Assembly (NCBI RefSeq): GCF_007559025.1
Contig: NZ_CP041765.1
Location: forward strand, 1,484,679-1,548,678
Direction of reading: 5' to 3'
Origin: Tomitella fengzijianii
GTDB taxonomy: Bacteria; Actinomycetota; Actinomycetes; Mycobacteriales; Mycobacteriaceae
Length of the DNA stretch: 64,000 nt
In this document: one piece after another, positions 17,334-26,673 of the stretch
Numbering within the stretch: position 1 is the stretch's first letter
Layout: each line of letters opens with the position of its first letter
The notes under the pieces: generated by a model
What the model saw: the letters and a program-made list of their open reading frames with translations, nothing else
Database searches by the model: none
What the model was told of the DNA's origin: nothing
Made by a program: the position numbers and the translations under genes

Positions 17334-17848
17334 CCCGTCCCGTCCCGGCCGGCCCCGTCCCGACCTTCGCGGCGGCGCCGCCGGAGCTCCTGCCACCGAT
17401 CGAGCATCCCCGGCAGCTCGCCCTCGAGGAACTCGAAGAACTCCAGCGCCTCCGCCATGCGCCGCCCGGCCGGCGAGTCGGCACCGAGCGCGGCGACGCC
17501 GTCGCGCAGATCGTTGCGCCACGACCGCAGCGCGCGAATGTCCTGCACCATGAGGTTGACGAACGAGTCCGATTCGGCGATGTAGAGGTCCTGCCGGGTG
17601 CCGGCGACCGTGCTGCGCGTGATGAAGCCGACCTGCGCCAGCCAGCGGACCGCGCCGGAGACCGCGCCCGCACTCACGCCCAACGTGTCTTTGAGCTGCG
17701 CCGCCGTCAGACCCCGTGACGGCGCCGCCATGAGAGTGGCGAAGACCCGCGAGGCCATCCGCGGCAGCCCGGACGCGGCCATCGACGATGCGAAGCGCTC
17801 GACGAACTCGGCGACGGCCGGCTCCGCGGCGGTTCCTCCGTCCAGCAT
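17330..17848 (-). CDS. MarR/GbsR-type transcriptional regulator
   Basis: 172 residues with a winged helix-turn-helix (GLTAAQLKDTLGVSAGAVSG, then AVRWLAQVGFITRSTVAGTR) after a helix AEFVERFASSMAASGLPRMA that is typical of the GbsR-like subgroup. The C-terminal half is a helical dimerisation region (AEALEFFEFLEGELPGMLDR) with a charged tail. It is divergent from the ABC exporter genes, and a nested palindrome sits in between, so it most likely represses itself and the exporter. Its stop overlaps the monooxygenase stop by four bases (CTAG). Confidence 0.85.
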   Translation of the reverse strand: MLDGGTAAEPAVAEFVERFASSMAASGLPRMASRVFATLMAAPSRGLTAAQLKDTLGVSAGAVSGAVRWLAQVGFITRSTVAGTRQDLYIAESDSFVNLMVQDIRALRSWRNDLRDGVAALGADSPAGRRMAEALEFFEFLEGELPGMLDRWQELRRRRREGRDGAGRDGTG

Positions 17849-17916
17849 GGGTGGCTCCAGGGTCGGGCAGTCGGATCTGGTCGTCGGGGAGGGGATCTCG
17901 CGGCCCCACCGGCCTC

Positions 17917-17954
17917 CAGTATTTCATAGCATTCTTAGTGTTCACTAAATACTG
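17917..17954. promoter_or_regulatory. nested palindrome, probable operator of the MarR-type regulator
   Basis: Outer arms CAGTATTT (17917-17924) and AAATACTG (17947-17954) are perfect complements. Inside lies a second perfect palindrome, TTAGTG-TT-CACTAA (17935-17948). The site is in the AT-rich divergent gap, 22 bases before the ABC ATPase ATG and 68 before the regulator start. A binding site that covers both promoters is the simplest reading. Confidence 0.6.
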
Positions 17955-17975
17955 AATTATATGTACGCTGAGGGC

Positions 17976-18944
17976 ATGGACGCGGTGATCGAGGTCCGGG
18001 AGCTCCGCAAGACGTTCGGAGCGGTGCGGGCCCTGGACGGGCTGGAACTGCGGGTACGGCCGGGGGAGGTGCACGGATTCCTCGGGCCCAACGGCGCCGG
18101 GAAGTCCACCACCATCCGGGTGCTGCTGGGACTGCTGCGTGCGGACCCGGGCGGCACCGTCCGGCTGCTCGGCGGCGACCCGTGGGCGGACGCCACCGCG
18201 CTGCACCGGCGGCTGGCCTACGTGCCCGGGGATGTGGCCCTGTGGCCCAACCTCAGCGGCGGCGAGGTCATCGACCTGCTCGGGCGGCTGCGCGGCGGTG
18301 TGGACCCGGGGCGGCGGGCGGAGCTGCTGGCGCGGTTCGACCTGGACCCGCGCAAGAAGGCCCGCACCTACTCCAAGGGCAACCGGCAGAAGGTGGCGCT
18401 GGTCGCCGCGCTGGCTGCGGACGTGGAGTTGCTCATTCTCGACGAGCCCACATCCGGCCTGGACCCCCTGATGGAGGAGGTGTTCCAGGACTGCATCCGC
18501 GAGGCGCGCGCGGCCGGGCGCACCGTGCTGCTGTCCAGCCACATCCTCGCCGAGGTGGAATCTCTGTGCGACACGGTGAGCATCATCCGGGCCGGCCGCA
18601 CCGTGGAGAGCGGCACGTTGGCGGACCTGCGGCACCTCACCCGCACCACGGTGACGGTGGAGACCGCGCGTCCGCTCGGCGCGCTGGCCGGCCATCCGGC
18701 GGTGGTGGGCCTGAAGACCGACGGGCTGCGCGCCGCGTTCGAGGTCGAGTCGGATCGGCTCGACGTGGTGATGCGCACCGTCGCCGAGGCCGGTATCCGC
18801 TCGCTGGTCAGCCACCCGCCCACGCTGGAGGAACTGTTCCTGCGGCATTACAACGATCAAGCCGACGATCGAGCCGACGATCAGGCGGACGGCCGGTCGG
18901 CGGGAACCGGCCGGGCAGCGGCCGGCAGCGCGGTGCGGTCATGA
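17976..18944 (+). CDS. ABC transporter ATP-binding protein (DrrA/CcmA-like exporter)
   Basis: 322 residues from ATG 17976; an ATG at 17961 would add five. Walker [10 protein letters not shown] (37-45), Walker [13 protein letters not shown] (152-163), switch histidine in SSHILAEVE. The signature motif reads YSKGN (132-136) in place of LSGGQ, as in many ABC-2 drug-exporter ATPases. The C-terminus contains a tandem 12-base repeat encoding D-Q/R-A-D units (around 18856-18891). The stop overlaps the permease start (ATGA), so both form one exporter driven by the MarR-controlled promoter. Confidence 0.92.
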   Translation: MDAVIEVRELRKTFGAVRALDGLELRVRPGEVHGFLGPNGAGKSTTIRVLLGLLRADPGGTVRLLGGDPWADATALHRRLAYVPGDVALWPNLSGGEVIDLLGRLRGGVDPGRRAELLARFDLDPRKKARTYSKGNRQKVALVAALAADVELLILDEPTSGLDPLMEEVFQDCIREARAAGRTVLLSSHILAEVESLCDTVSIIRAGRTVESGTLADLRHLTRTTVTVETARPLGALAGHPAVVGLKTDGLRAAFEVESDRLDVVMRTVAEAGIRSLVSHPPTLEELFLRHYNDQADDRADDQADGRSAGTGRAAAGSAVRS

Positions 18945-20602
18945 GCACCGCACCCGCCGCCCGCATGCCGCGCGCTCCCGGCGGGATGCGGGCCGCCCGC
19001 CCTGCCGGGGGAGCCGCGGCCGCCGCCGTGACCGGCACCGCCGCGTTGGTGCGGCTGCACCTGCGGCGCGACCGCCTCCGCCTGGGGGTGTGGATCGCGG
19101 GGCTCATCGCGGTGACGGGTGCGTCGGCCAATGCGGTCCAGGGCGTCTACGGGGACGCCGCCGAGCGTGCCACCTACGCGGCGACGATGGATTCCAGCCC
19201 GGCCACCATCGCGATGGGCGGCCCGCCCGTGGCGCTGGAAACGGCGGGCGGCATCACTGTGTTCGAGACCAACTCGATATCGCTCGTCGGCGTCGCGCTC
19301 ATGGTCGTGTTTCTGACTGTGCGCTACACGCGCGGCGAGGAGGAGACCGGCCGTACGGAACTGCTGCGGGCCGGGGTGCTGGGGCCGCGGGCGCCGCTGA
19401 CGGCGGCAGGTCTGCTGGCCGCGGCGGCGTCGGTGCTGGTGGGCGCGGGTATCGCGGCGGTGTTCCTGGCGCTGGGACTTCCGGCGGCAGGCTCGGTGCT
19501 GTTCGGCGCGGAGGTGGCTGTCACCGGCATCGCGTTCACCGCGGTGTCGCTGGTGTGCGCGCAGGTGCTCTCGCACGCCCGCGCCGCGACGGGGCTGGGC
19601 GCGGCGCTGGTCGGGGCGGCGTTCGCCGTGCGCGCGGTCGGCGACGTCGGCGGTGGCACGCTGTCGTGGTTCTCGCCCATCGGCTGGGCGCAGGCCGCCC
19701 ACCCGTTCGGCGGCGACCGCTGGTGGCCCCTCGCCCTTCCGCTGATCCTCGCGGTGGCGGCGGCGGGCACGGCGTGGCGACTGGACGGCATCCGCGACGT
19801 CGGCGGATCCCTCGTAGCACCGCGCCTGGGCCCGGCGGCCGCACCGCACAGCCTGGCGAGCGCACCTGCGTGGGCCTTCCGGATTCAACGCGCGGCCATC
19901 GCCGGCTGGGCCGCCGGCATGGTGCTCGCGGGCGCGGCGCTCGGTTCGGTGGGCAGCCAGGTCGCGGACATGGTGCGCGGCAACGAGCAGATGGAGAAGG
20001 TGTTCGGCGGGGCAGGCGGGATCGTCGACCAGTACTTCGCCATGGTGGCGCTGCTGCTGGGGCTGCTCACGGCGGGCTTCGCCGCGTCGACGGTCCTGCG
20101 GCTGCGCGGCGAGGAGACGTCCGGGCGGGCGGAGCTGCTCGTGGTCGCGGGGGTGTCGCGGCGACGCTGGATCGGCGGCTGGCTCGCCGTGACGGCCGCC
20201 GCCGCGGTGGTCCTGGCGGTGTGCGGCGCGGCCGGCGCCGCAGTGGCCGACGCGCTGGCCACCGGCGACGCGTCGCAGCTGGCCCGGATCTTCGGCGCGA
20301 TGCTCGTGCCGCTCGCCGCCGTCGCGGTGGTCGGCGGTCTCGCCGCCGCGCTCGTGGGCCTCGCACCGCGGGTGCAGCACGTTACGTGGGTGGTGGTGGC
20401 CTGGGCGTACATCGCCGGCTGGTTCGGCGACCTGCTGGGGCTGCCGGGCTGGGCTGTCGATCTGTCGCCGTTCTCGTGGGCCGCGCAGGCCCCCGCCGAG
20501 ACTATGGGATGGAGCGCGTGGCTGGTCACCCTCGCCGTCGGCGCCGCGTTGGCGTGGGGCGGCGTCGAAGGGCTGCGCCGACGGGACCTGCAGGCGCAGT
20601 GA
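18941..20602 (+). CDS. ABC-2 type permease, polyketide/drug exporter subunit
   Basis: 553 residues, about 12 hydrophobic segments in two halves, the arrangement of the actinobacterial 'exporter of polyketide antibiotics' group. The first 25 residues are Ala/Pro/Arg-rich and cytosolic. Segments include [20 protein letters not shown] and, near the end, [20 protein letters not shown]. It is translationally coupled to the ATPase by a four-base overlap. The pair probably exports a hydrophobic toxic compound; the ligand is unknown. Confidence 0.88.
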   Translation: MSTAPAARMPRAPGGMRAARPAGGAAAAAVTGTAALVRLHLRRDRLRLGVWIAGLIAVTGASANAVQGVYGDAAERATYAATMDSSPATIAMGGPPVALETAGGITVFETNSISLVGVALMVVFLTVRYTRGEEETGRTELLRAGVLGPRAPLTAAGLLAAAASVLVGAGIAAVFLALGLPAAGSVLFGAEVAVTGIAFTAVSLVCAQVLSHARAATGLGAALVGAAFAVRAVGDVGGGTLSWFSPIGWAQAAHPFGGDRWWPLALPLILAVAAAGTAWRLDGIRDVGGSLVAPRLGPAAAPHSLASAPAWAFRIQRAAIAGWAAGMVLAGAALGSVGSQVADMVRGNEQMEKVFGGAGGIVDQYFAMVALLLGLLTAGFAASTVLRLRGEETSGRAELLVVAGVSRRRWIGGWLAVTAAAAVVLAVCGAAGAAVADALATGDASQLARIFGAMLVPLAAVAVVGGLAAALVGLAPRVQHVTWVVVAWAYIAGWFGDLLGLPGWAVDLSPFSWAAQAPAETMGWSAWLVTLAVGAALAWGGVEGLRRRDLQAQ

Positions 20603-20662
20603 CGAACCGGCGATTCTCTCCGGTTGTGGGCCGGGGAGCCCGATCCGCTAAGCTCGCGTCCC

Positions 20663-22012
20663 ATGCGTCTGATCCGCCCCGCGGCGAGTCTCGTGACGGC
20701 CGCCGCCATCGCCGTCACCCTGTCCCACGCCCCGGCCTCGGCGGCCGGGCAGGGTGAGTGGACCCAGTACCGTTACGCGCCCACCAAGAACGCGAACGTG
20801 CAAGCGGGGCAGGCGGTCTTCACCGGGGCGATTCCCACGGCCGGTGAGGTGCGCGCGACGCCGGTGGTGGCCGACGGAACGATCTTCGTCGGCAGCCATG
20901 GCTCCGGGGAACTGCAGGCGTTCGACCTCGCCACCGGTGAGCTGCGCTGGCAGTCGCAGGCCCCCAACTGGGTGCATTCGGAGATGATCCACTCCGGAGG
21001 GCGGGTGTTCGTGGGCTTCGGCAATCGGTTCGCCGGCGAGGACGGAAACCGCGGCACCGGCGAGAGCGGCGTGCTCGCCCTGGACGCGGACACGGGGGAG
21101 ACCCTGTGGCGCTTCGACACCCCCGGCGAGGTCATGCCCACGCCGGTGCTGGTGGGCGGCGCGCTGTATGCGGTGACGGGGGACAAGCACCTGTACAAGC
21201 TCGACCCGGCAACCGGTACCGAGGGGAAGAAGGTGCCGCTGGGGCACGTGGTCAGCATGTCCTCGCCCGCTGAGGAATCCGGGATCCTCTACTTCGGCAG
21301 CGGGACGCCGGAGCCGTACACGTTCTTCGCCTACGACACCGCGGCAGACGATTTCGCCTGGACGCGGCACTTCGGCGAGTTCAACCGCGGCCTCGACGAC
21401 GTGCCGCCCGCCGTGGCCGAGGGCATCGTCGTCACCACCGCCAACACCGCGCTGCCGCCGGACGTCTTCGGTACCCCGATGGAGGAGCACACCATCGTCG
21501 CGATGGACGCCGCCACCGGCGAGGTCCTGTGGCGCGACCGGCTCGGTGCGGGCCCGGCGCCGGTGAACAACCGCTCCGGGGCGCCGATGATCCACGACGG
21601 CAAGGTCTTCGTGGGCAGCCCCACCACCGGCACCTCCTACGCTTACGACCTGCACTCCGGCCAGCGGCTGTGGAACAAGTACACCGGGCCGGTCAAGGCG
21701 GCCCCGGCGGCGAGCGGCGGCACGGTCTTCTTCACCACGACCGCCGGCGAGGTCCTCGCGATGGACGCCGGTACCGGCGAGCTCACCGGTCGGCTCAGCC
21801 TCGACGGGGTCCTCGCGCCGGCCGGTCCCGTGATCGTCGACGACACCTACCTGGTGATCCCCAGCCAGAGCCGCGAGGTGGTGATCACGCGGATCGACCA
21901 GATCCCGCCGGCCTCCTGGGGTGCGACGGGAAGCCTGGGGTCGGCCGGGTCGCTCGACAACATCGGCGGCTACCTGGGGTCCGCGGAGGGGCTGGTCGGC
22001 TCCTCGTCGTGA
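20663..22012 (+). CDS. secreted PQQ-like beta-propeller protein
   Basis: 449 residues. A signal peptide (about 1-30, RPAASLVTAAAIAVTLSHAP, then ASA) is followed by repeated beta-propeller blades with the pyrroloquinoline-quinone repeat pattern. Examples are LQAFDLATGELRWQ, VLALDADTGETLWRF, IVAMDAATGEVLWRD and AYDLHSGQRLWNKY. No heme motif and no clear dehydrogenase catalytic pair, so it may be a structural or binding propeller and not a quinoprotein enzyme. TAAGCT ends eight bases before the ATG, which suggests a leaderless message. The 3' end overlaps the convergent MFS gene by 43 bases. Confidence 0.82.
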   Translation: MRLIRPAASLVTAAAIAVTLSHAPASAAGQGEWTQYRYAPTKNANVQAGQAVFTGAIPTAGEVRATPVVADGTIFVGSHGSGELQAFDLATGELRWQSQAPNWVHSEMIHSGGRVFVGFGNRFAGEDGNRGTGESGVLALDADTGETLWRFDTPGEVMPTPVLVGGALYAVTGDKHLYKLDPATGTEGKKVPLGHVVSMSSPAEESGILYFGSGTPEPYTFFAYDTAADDFAWTRHFGEFNRGLDDVPPAVAEGIVVTTANTALPPDVFGTPMEEHTIVAMDAATGEVLWRDRLGAGPAPVNNRSGAPMIHDGKVFVGSPTTGTSYAYDLHSGQRLWNKYTGPVKAAPAASGGTVFFTTTAGEVLAMDAGTGELTGRLSLDGVLAPAGPVIVDDTYLVIPSQSREVVITRIDQIPPASWGATGSLGSAGSLDNIGGYLGSAEGLVGSSS

Positions 22013-23310
22013 CCCCGCCCGCGTGGAGGTGGCGCGGCCGCCTGTCCGTCCACTGCGAACGTGCGGCCCTCGGGGATGTGCTTGCGCGACGAGACCGTCA
22101 GCGCCGCCCAGCTCACCGCGGCCAGGGCGGTGAGCACCAGGAAGATCATGCCCAGCGGGACCGGGCCCGCCACCGCAGAGATCAGCGCCGGGGTGAGGAA
22201 ACCAACGTAGGCGGCGGCGTAGAAGACGCCGGTGAGCCCCGCCAGGTCTTTGTCGCCCGCGATGCACTGCACCTCGATGAGCCCGGAGACCAGGCCGATG
22301 CCGATGCCGGCGCCGACCACCACGTTGGATGCGAGGCCAACGGTCACCGACTGCAGGTCGATCGCCAGCCACACCAGCCCGATGCCGGCGGCCATGATCG
22401 CCAGGGCTGCCGACAGCCCGCGGGCCGACGACATCGAGTGCACGCGCTTGGCGACGGGCTGGATCGCCGAGGACACCCCGAGGGCGATGACGGTGGCCGC
22501 GGTGGCGAACACCAGGCCCTGGTCGCCAGTGGCGTCGCGCAGCTTCGTCGGCAGATAGCCGTAGGCGATGGCGGCCGAGCCGAAGATCCACGGCGCCGCC
22601 ACCAGCACCACGCGCAGGAACCGCGGATGCCGCGCGCTGTCGATGCGCAGTCGGCGCCGCAGCGACGACGAGGTGTCGGGCGCGTGGGTCTCGGGGGTGC
22701 GCAGCACGACGACGGCGAACGGGACCGCGACGACGATGTGCACCAGGAACGGCAGGACGTCGGGGAGCGGCCCCCACTGGGCCAGCACCCCTGCAACCAG
22801 CGCCCCGCCCGCGGAGCCCAGCGTGAACGCCAGCGAGGCGCGGCGGGCACCTGCGGTGAGTCCCGCGCGCGGGTCGTGCGGGGCCTGCGAGAGCTCCTTG
22901 ATCCAGCTGTTGCCCACCGCCATGGCGATGCCGATGGTGAACCCGGAGAACAGTCGTCCCGCGGCGATGAACCCGGGGCCGTAATGGCCCAGCGCCAGCA
23001 GTGCGCTGCCGAGCACCGCGGTGCCCACCCCGGCGAGCATGAGCGGCCTGCGCCCGTGCCGGTCGGACAGCGGCCCGGCCACCAGCAGAGCGGGCGCGAG
23101 GCCCAGGACGTAGACGCCGAGCAACAGGTTCACCAGGAACGACGAATAGTCCTGCCGGTCCTCGTACATCACGAGCAGAGGGCTGAACTGGTTGCCCGCC
23201 CACGAGGCGACGAACACCACGCCCCAGATCGCCAGCCAGTGCGGGACGGCGCCGCGCGGGGAGGAACGCCGGGAGGGCGCGGTGCGGTCGTCGGTGAGCG
23301 CTGTGGTCAC
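21970..23310 (-). CDS. MFS transporter
   Basis: 446 residues from the GTG that overlaps the upstream regulator's stop (GTGA). About 12 membrane segments. The MFS motif between helices 2 and 3 is visible as GPLSDRHGRRPLM. The central cytosolic loop is basic (RRRLRIDSARHPRF). Co-transcribed with a GntR/FCD regulator, a pairing usual for uptake of organic acids or export of metabolites. The substrate is not deducible. The 3' end runs 43 bases into the convergent propeller gene. Confidence 0.9.
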   Translation of the reverse strand: MTTALTDDRTAPSRRSSPRGAVPHWLAIWGVVFVASWAGNQFSPLLVMYEDRQDYSSFLVNLLLGVYVLGLAPALLVAGPLSDRHGRRPLMLAGVGTAVLGSALLALGHYGPGFIAAGRLFSGFTIGIAMAVGNSWIKELSQAPHDPRAGLTAGARRASLAFTLGSAGGALVAGVLAQWGPLPDVLPFLVHIVVAVPFAVVVLRTPETHAPDTSSSLRRRLRIDSARHPRFLRVVLVAAPWIFGSAAIAYGYLPTKLRDATGDQGLVFATAATVIALGVSSAIQPVAKRVHSMSSARGLSAALAIMAAGIGLVWLAIDLQSVTVGLASNVVVGAGIGIGLVSGLIEVQCIAGDKDLAGLTGVFYAAAYVGFLTPALISAVAGPVPLGMIFLVLTALAAVSWAALTVSSRKHIPEGRTFAVDGQAAAPPPRGRGHDEEPTSPSADPR

Positions 23311-24014
23311 AGGATCCCTTGGTGCATGGCGATGTGCTCGGACAGAACGGCGGCGTACACTTCGGCGTCGCCCGCGGCGAGGGCGGAGGCCAGGCGCCGG
23401 TGCTGGTCCAGCGCGGGCCGCAGCTGGTCGGGGTGCACGCGCAGGAGCTGGTGACGCAGGCGCTGCTGGCGGTCGCGCAGCAGCCCGGCGAAGTGCAGCG
23501 CGATCGGGTTGTGCGACGCGGCGACGACGGCCGTGTGGAAGTCGTCGTCGGCGGCGATGAACCGCGCGATCGCGGCGGCATCTGGTAGACCCGCAGAGTG
23601 GGAGAGTTCGGCGGCCAGTGCCTGTTCCTGGCGCCGTAGGGCCTCTTCGAGCGCGGGCGCGGCCTCGGCGGCCCGGCCGTCGGCGATGGCGCGGCGGGCG
23701 GCGGACGCCTCGACGGCCTCGCGCATCTCGAGGACGTCCGCGGCCTCGCTGGGCGGCATGGGGCGGACCAGGGCGCCCTTGCGGGAGGCGAGCGTGAGCA
23801 GGTCCTCGGCGGCCAGGCGCAGGAACGCCTCGTGCACCGGGGTGCGGCTGAGGCCGAGTTCCGTGCACACCGTGACCTCGCTGAGGGCGGTGCCGCCGGG
23901 CAGGTCGCCGCGGATGATCGCGTCCTTGGTGTGCTGGTAGGCGCGGTCGGCGGCGGATTGCGCCGGCGGCTTCGAGAGTGCCGCCGCGGCGTGCTGGGGG
24001 AAGGTCACCCGCAC
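23307..24014 (-). CDS. GntR-family regulator with FCD ligand domain
   Basis: 235 residues (GTG start). N-terminal winged helix: IIRGDLPGGTALSEVTVCTE followed by LGLSRTPVHEAFLRLAAEDL. The C-terminal all-helical FCD domain has the metal-binding pattern with Asp in AADDDFHTAVV and histidines in ASHNP and LSEHIAMHQ. Such proteins bind carboxylic acids. It is the first gene of a two-gene operon with the MFS transporter and has a perfect palindrome just upstream of its start, so auto-repression is likely. Confidence 0.9.
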   Translation of the reverse strand: MRVTFPQHAAAALSKPPAQSAADRAYQHTKDAIIRGDLPGGTALSEVTVCTELGLSRTPVHEAFLRLAAEDLLTLASRKGALVRPMPPSEAADVLEMREAVEASAARRAIADGRAAEAAPALEEALRRQEQALAAELSHSAGLPDAAAIARFIAADDDFHTAVVAASHNPIALHFAGLLRDRQQRLRHQLLRVHPDQLRPALDQHRRLASALAAGDAEVYAAVLSEHIAMHQGIL

Positions 24015-24023
24015 GACGATAGT

Positions 24024-24047
24024 CTTGCATGCATCAATGCATGCAAG
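24024..24047. promoter_or_regulatory. perfect palindrome, probable GntR/FCD operator
   Basis: Arms CTTGCATGCAT (24024-24034) and ATGCATGCAAG (24037-24047) are perfect complements around a two-base spacer. It begins ten bases upstream of the regulator's GTG, so bound protein would block initiation. The TTGnATnCAT-like half sites resemble known FCD-type operators. It may also influence the acyl-CoA ligase that starts at 24209 on the other strand. Confidence 0.7.
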
Positions 24048-24208
24048 TGGGTGATGTCCAGATTCCGCACACCCGTTGGCTGCAAGGTCGGGCGATCATC
24101 GGTGCACGCCGGGCAAGTCTGCGAACATCGCCTCTGTGACCCCGGCCGGCGCCATGCGGGCGGTCCGGGTCCGGCCGGTCTCCATACCGCGGAACACGAG
24201 GAGGGCCC

Positions 24209-25894
24209 ATGCCAACCGAGTCGACGGAGCAGTTCCGCGTCGCGCGGGACTTCCTGCTGGACCACGGCGACGACTACGCGGCCGCCTGCGCGGAGTTCGA
24301 GTGGCCCCGGCCGGCGGAGTTCAACTGGGCGCTCGACTGGTTCGACCGGATCGCCGACGGCAACGAGCGGCCGGCGCTGTGGATCGTCGAGGAGGACGGC
24401 AGCGAGGGCAGATGGTCGTTCGCGGAGATGAAGCGGCGCTCCGACCAGGTGGCCGTCTGGTTGCGCGGGCTCGGCGTGGGCCGCGGCGACCGGATCCTGC
24501 TGATGCTCGCCAATCAGGTGGAGCTGTGGGAGACGATGCTCGCCGCGATGAAGCTGGGGGCGGTCATCATTCCGGCGACCACGCTGCTGGTGGAGGCGGA
24601 TCTGCGGGACCGGATCGAGCGGGGCGGCGCCGGGTTCGTCGTCGCCCGCGCGGGCGACGCGGACAAGTTCGCCGAACTCGCCGGGGTCACCCGCATCGCC
24701 GTCGGGGCCACGCCCGCGCCGGACGGCTGGAGCGACTACGCCGACTCGGCGGCAGCGCCGGACGACTTCGCACCGGACGGGCCCACCCGCGCCGACGACA
24801 CGCTGCTGCTGTATTTCACCTCCGGCACCACCTCCCGGCCCAAGCTGGTCGAGCACACGCACATCTCGTACCCCGTCGGCCACCTGTCGACGATGTACTG
24901 GATCGGCATGCGGCCGGGGGACGTGCACCTCAACATCTCCTCACCTGGCTGGGCCAAGCACGCCTGGAGCAACGTCTTCGCCCCGTGGAATGCCGAGGCC
25001 ACCGTGTTCCTGTTCAACTACGAACGGTTCGACGCCGTGCGGCTGATGCGACAGATGGACCGTTGCGGGGTGACGAGCTTCTGCGCGCCGCCGACGGTGT
25101 GGCGGATGCTCATCCAGGCCGACCTGGGACAGCTGCGCACCCCGCCCCGCACCGTCGTCGGCGCCGGCGAGCCGCTCAACCCCGAGGTCATCGCGCGGGT
25201 GCAGCAGGCGTGGGGCGTGCAGATCCGTGACGGGTACGGGCAGACCGAGACGACGGTGCAGGTGGCGAACACGCCCGGCCAGCCGGTGAAGGCCGGGTCG
25301 ATGGGCAGGCCGTCGCCCGGGTTCCGGATCGTGCTCGTCGACCCCGCGACGGGCGAGCACGGCGACGACGGGGAGATCTGCATCGACCTCGCCGAACGGC
25401 CAGTGGGGCTCATGGCCGGCTATCACGGCGACGAGGAGCGCACCGCGGCGGCGATGGCGGGCGGGGTCTACCACACCGGCGACGTCGGTTCGCGTGACGA
25501 GAACGGCTACATCACCTACGTGGGCCGCACCGACGACGTGTTCAAGTCCTCCGACTACCGGATCTCGCCGTTCGAGCTGGAGAGCGTGCTCATCGAGCAC
25601 GAGGCGGTGGCGGAGGCCGCGGTGATCCCGGCGGCCGACCCGGTGCGGCTCGCGGTGCCGAAGGCGTACGTGGTGCTCGCCGGCGGCTGGGCGGCGGACG
25701 AGGACACCGCCGCAGCGTTGTTCGCGCACTGTCGCGAGCACCTGTCGCCATACAAGAGGATCCGCCGCATCCAGTTCGCGGAGCTGCCGAAGACGATCTC
25801 GGGCAAGATCCGGCGCGTGGAGCTGCGCGCGGCCGAACGCGACGCGCCGCGGCGCGGCGTCGACGAATTCTGGGAGGAGGACCTGCGGGGCTGA
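24209..25894 (+). CDS. acyl-CoA synthetase (AMP-forming; medium-chain/propionyl-type)
   Basis: 561 residues, ATG after GAGGAGG. ANL-family motifs: P-loop-like YFTSGTTSRPK, A5 block DGYGQTETT, A7 VYHTGDVGSRDENGYI, A8 hinge GRTDDVFKSSDYRISPFELE, and the adenylation lysine in LPKTISGKIRR. The N-terminal FNWALDWFD is typical of the acetate/medium-chain acyl-CoA ligases. It activates a carboxylic acid to its CoA thioester through an acyl-adenylate. Divergent from the FCD-regulated transporter, which might bring in the acid; that link is inference. Confidence 0.9.
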   Translation: MPTESTEQFRVARDFLLDHGDDYAAACAEFEWPRPAEFNWALDWFDRIADGNERPALWIVEEDGSEGRWSFAEMKRRSDQVAVWLRGLGVGRGDRILLMLANQVELWETMLAAMKLGAVIIPATTLLVEADLRDRIERGGAGFVVARAGDADKFAELAGVTRIAVGATPAPDGWSDYADSAAAPDDFAPDGPTRADDTLLLYFTSGTTSRPKLVEHTHISYPVGHLSTMYWIGMRPGDVHLNISSPGWAKHAWSNVFAPWNAEATVFLFNYERFDAVRLMRQMDRCGVTSFCAPPTVWRMLIQADLGQLRTPPRTVVGAGEPLNPEVIARVQQAWGVQIRDGYGQTETTVQVANTPGQPVKAGSMGRPSPGFRIVLVDPATGEHGDDGEICIDLAERPVGLMAGYHGDEERTAAAMAGGVYHTGDVGSRDENGYITYVGRTDDVFKSSDYRISPFELESVLIEHEAVAEAAVIPAADPVRLAVPKAYVVLAGGWAADEDTAAALFAHCREHLSPYKRIRRIQFAELPKTISGKIRRVELRAAERDAPRRGVDEFWEEDLRG

Positions 25895-25907
25895 GGGTCC
25901 GCAGAAC

Positions 25908-26342
25908 TCAGCCGATTTCGAGGTTGTGGACGCGGAGGTCTGGGAATCGAGAGAAGTCCCGGTCGAGCGTGATGAGAGCGTCGACGCCTTGTGCAATGCA
26001 TATGGCGGCAATGCGTGCGTCGTGCACCGCGGGGCCGGTGACTGACGATCTGCTGATCACGTCGGCTGTTACGCGCCATCCGCCGATTGGCTCGCCGAGC
26101 AGTACAGCCTTTGGCGAGTCGATCCATGCCTGAAGCTGGTCGAGGGCCTCGGCAGTGGTACTCGGGGGTGAGTAGATGCGGGGATGCGTGACTACCGAGT
26201 AGAACTCAAACACGCACGGCCAGGGGATCGCCCATTGGGCCGGTCCTTCGGTGAGCTTGCGCATCAATGCGTGTGCCGCATCATGAAACGGGGAGTCGCG
26301 ACGATGCGCATATACGAGGACATTTGTATCGACAGCGCGCAT
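25908..26342 (-). CDS. vapC: VapC-type PIN-domain ribonuclease toxin
   Basis: 144 residues. The PIN acidic quartet is present: D5 (AVDTNVLVYA), E46 (VFEFYSV), D108 (VHDARIAA) and D127/D129 (TLDRDFSRF). Such toxins cut tRNA or rRNA when freed from their antitoxin. It starts two bases after the antitoxin stop, the common VapBC order. The convergent acyl-CoA ligase ends 13 bases away. GC content is visibly lower than that of the neighbouring housekeeping genes, which fits a transferred cassette. Confidence 0.9.
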   Translation of the reverse strand: MRAVDTNVLVYAHRRDSPFHDAAHALMRKLTEGPAQWAIPWPCVFEFYSVVTHPRIYSPPSTTAEALDQLQAWIDSPKAVLLGEPIGGWRVTADVISRSSVTGPAVHDARIAAICIAQGVDALITLDRDFSRFPDLRVHNLEIG

Positions 26343-26344
26343 TC

Positions 26345-26584
26345 TCAGGCCGACTGCCCGTACGCCGCATCCCGGATCGAGTCCCAGCCCCGTGAGAACT
26401 CAGGCTGCAGACCGCGTCCGGAAACACTGCAGTCCGGAAGTGTGTACATATCGGCAGAAGTTTGCCTGTCGATCAGGTCCCGTAGTGCTTCCTCCACGAG
26501 GGACTTGGTGGTCGTTCCCCGCAGACGGGCGATCTCCTGGACTCTCCTCAAGACTGGCTCCGGCAGGTCGAAGGTGGTCTTCAT
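26345..26584 (-). CDS. vapB: VapB-type ribbon-helix-helix antitoxin
   Basis: 79 residues. The N-terminal ribbon-helix-helix reads MKTTFDLPEPVLRRVQEIAR followed by LRGTTTKSLVEEALRDLI. The C-terminal tail (about 45-79) is the toxin-wrapping segment, with the charged RGWDSIRDAAYG. The complex with VapC normally represses its own promoter; a short perfect palindrome lies 40 bases upstream of the start. Confidence 0.88.
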   Translation of the reverse strand: MKTTFDLPEPVLRRVQEIARLRGTTTKSLVEEALRDLIDRQTSADMYTLPDCSVSGRGLQPEFSRGWDSIRDAAYGQSA

Positions 26585-26624
26585 GCCCTCACTCTACCCC
26601 TACGACAGTTCGATGGTTTGTAAA

Positions 26625-26640
26625 ATACTGCCAGCAGTAT
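26625..26640. promoter_or_regulatory. palindrome upstream of vapB, probable autoregulatory operator
   Basis: ATACTGC (26625-26631) and GCAGTAT (26634-26640) are perfect inverted arms around CA, in an AT-richer stretch 41-56 bases upstream of the vapB ATG. It is also 34 bases downstream of the preceding gene's stop; without a T-run it is a poor terminator. Confidence 0.5.
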
Positions 26641-26673
26641 CGACATCGACTGTGCGAGTGATACCGAAGAACG

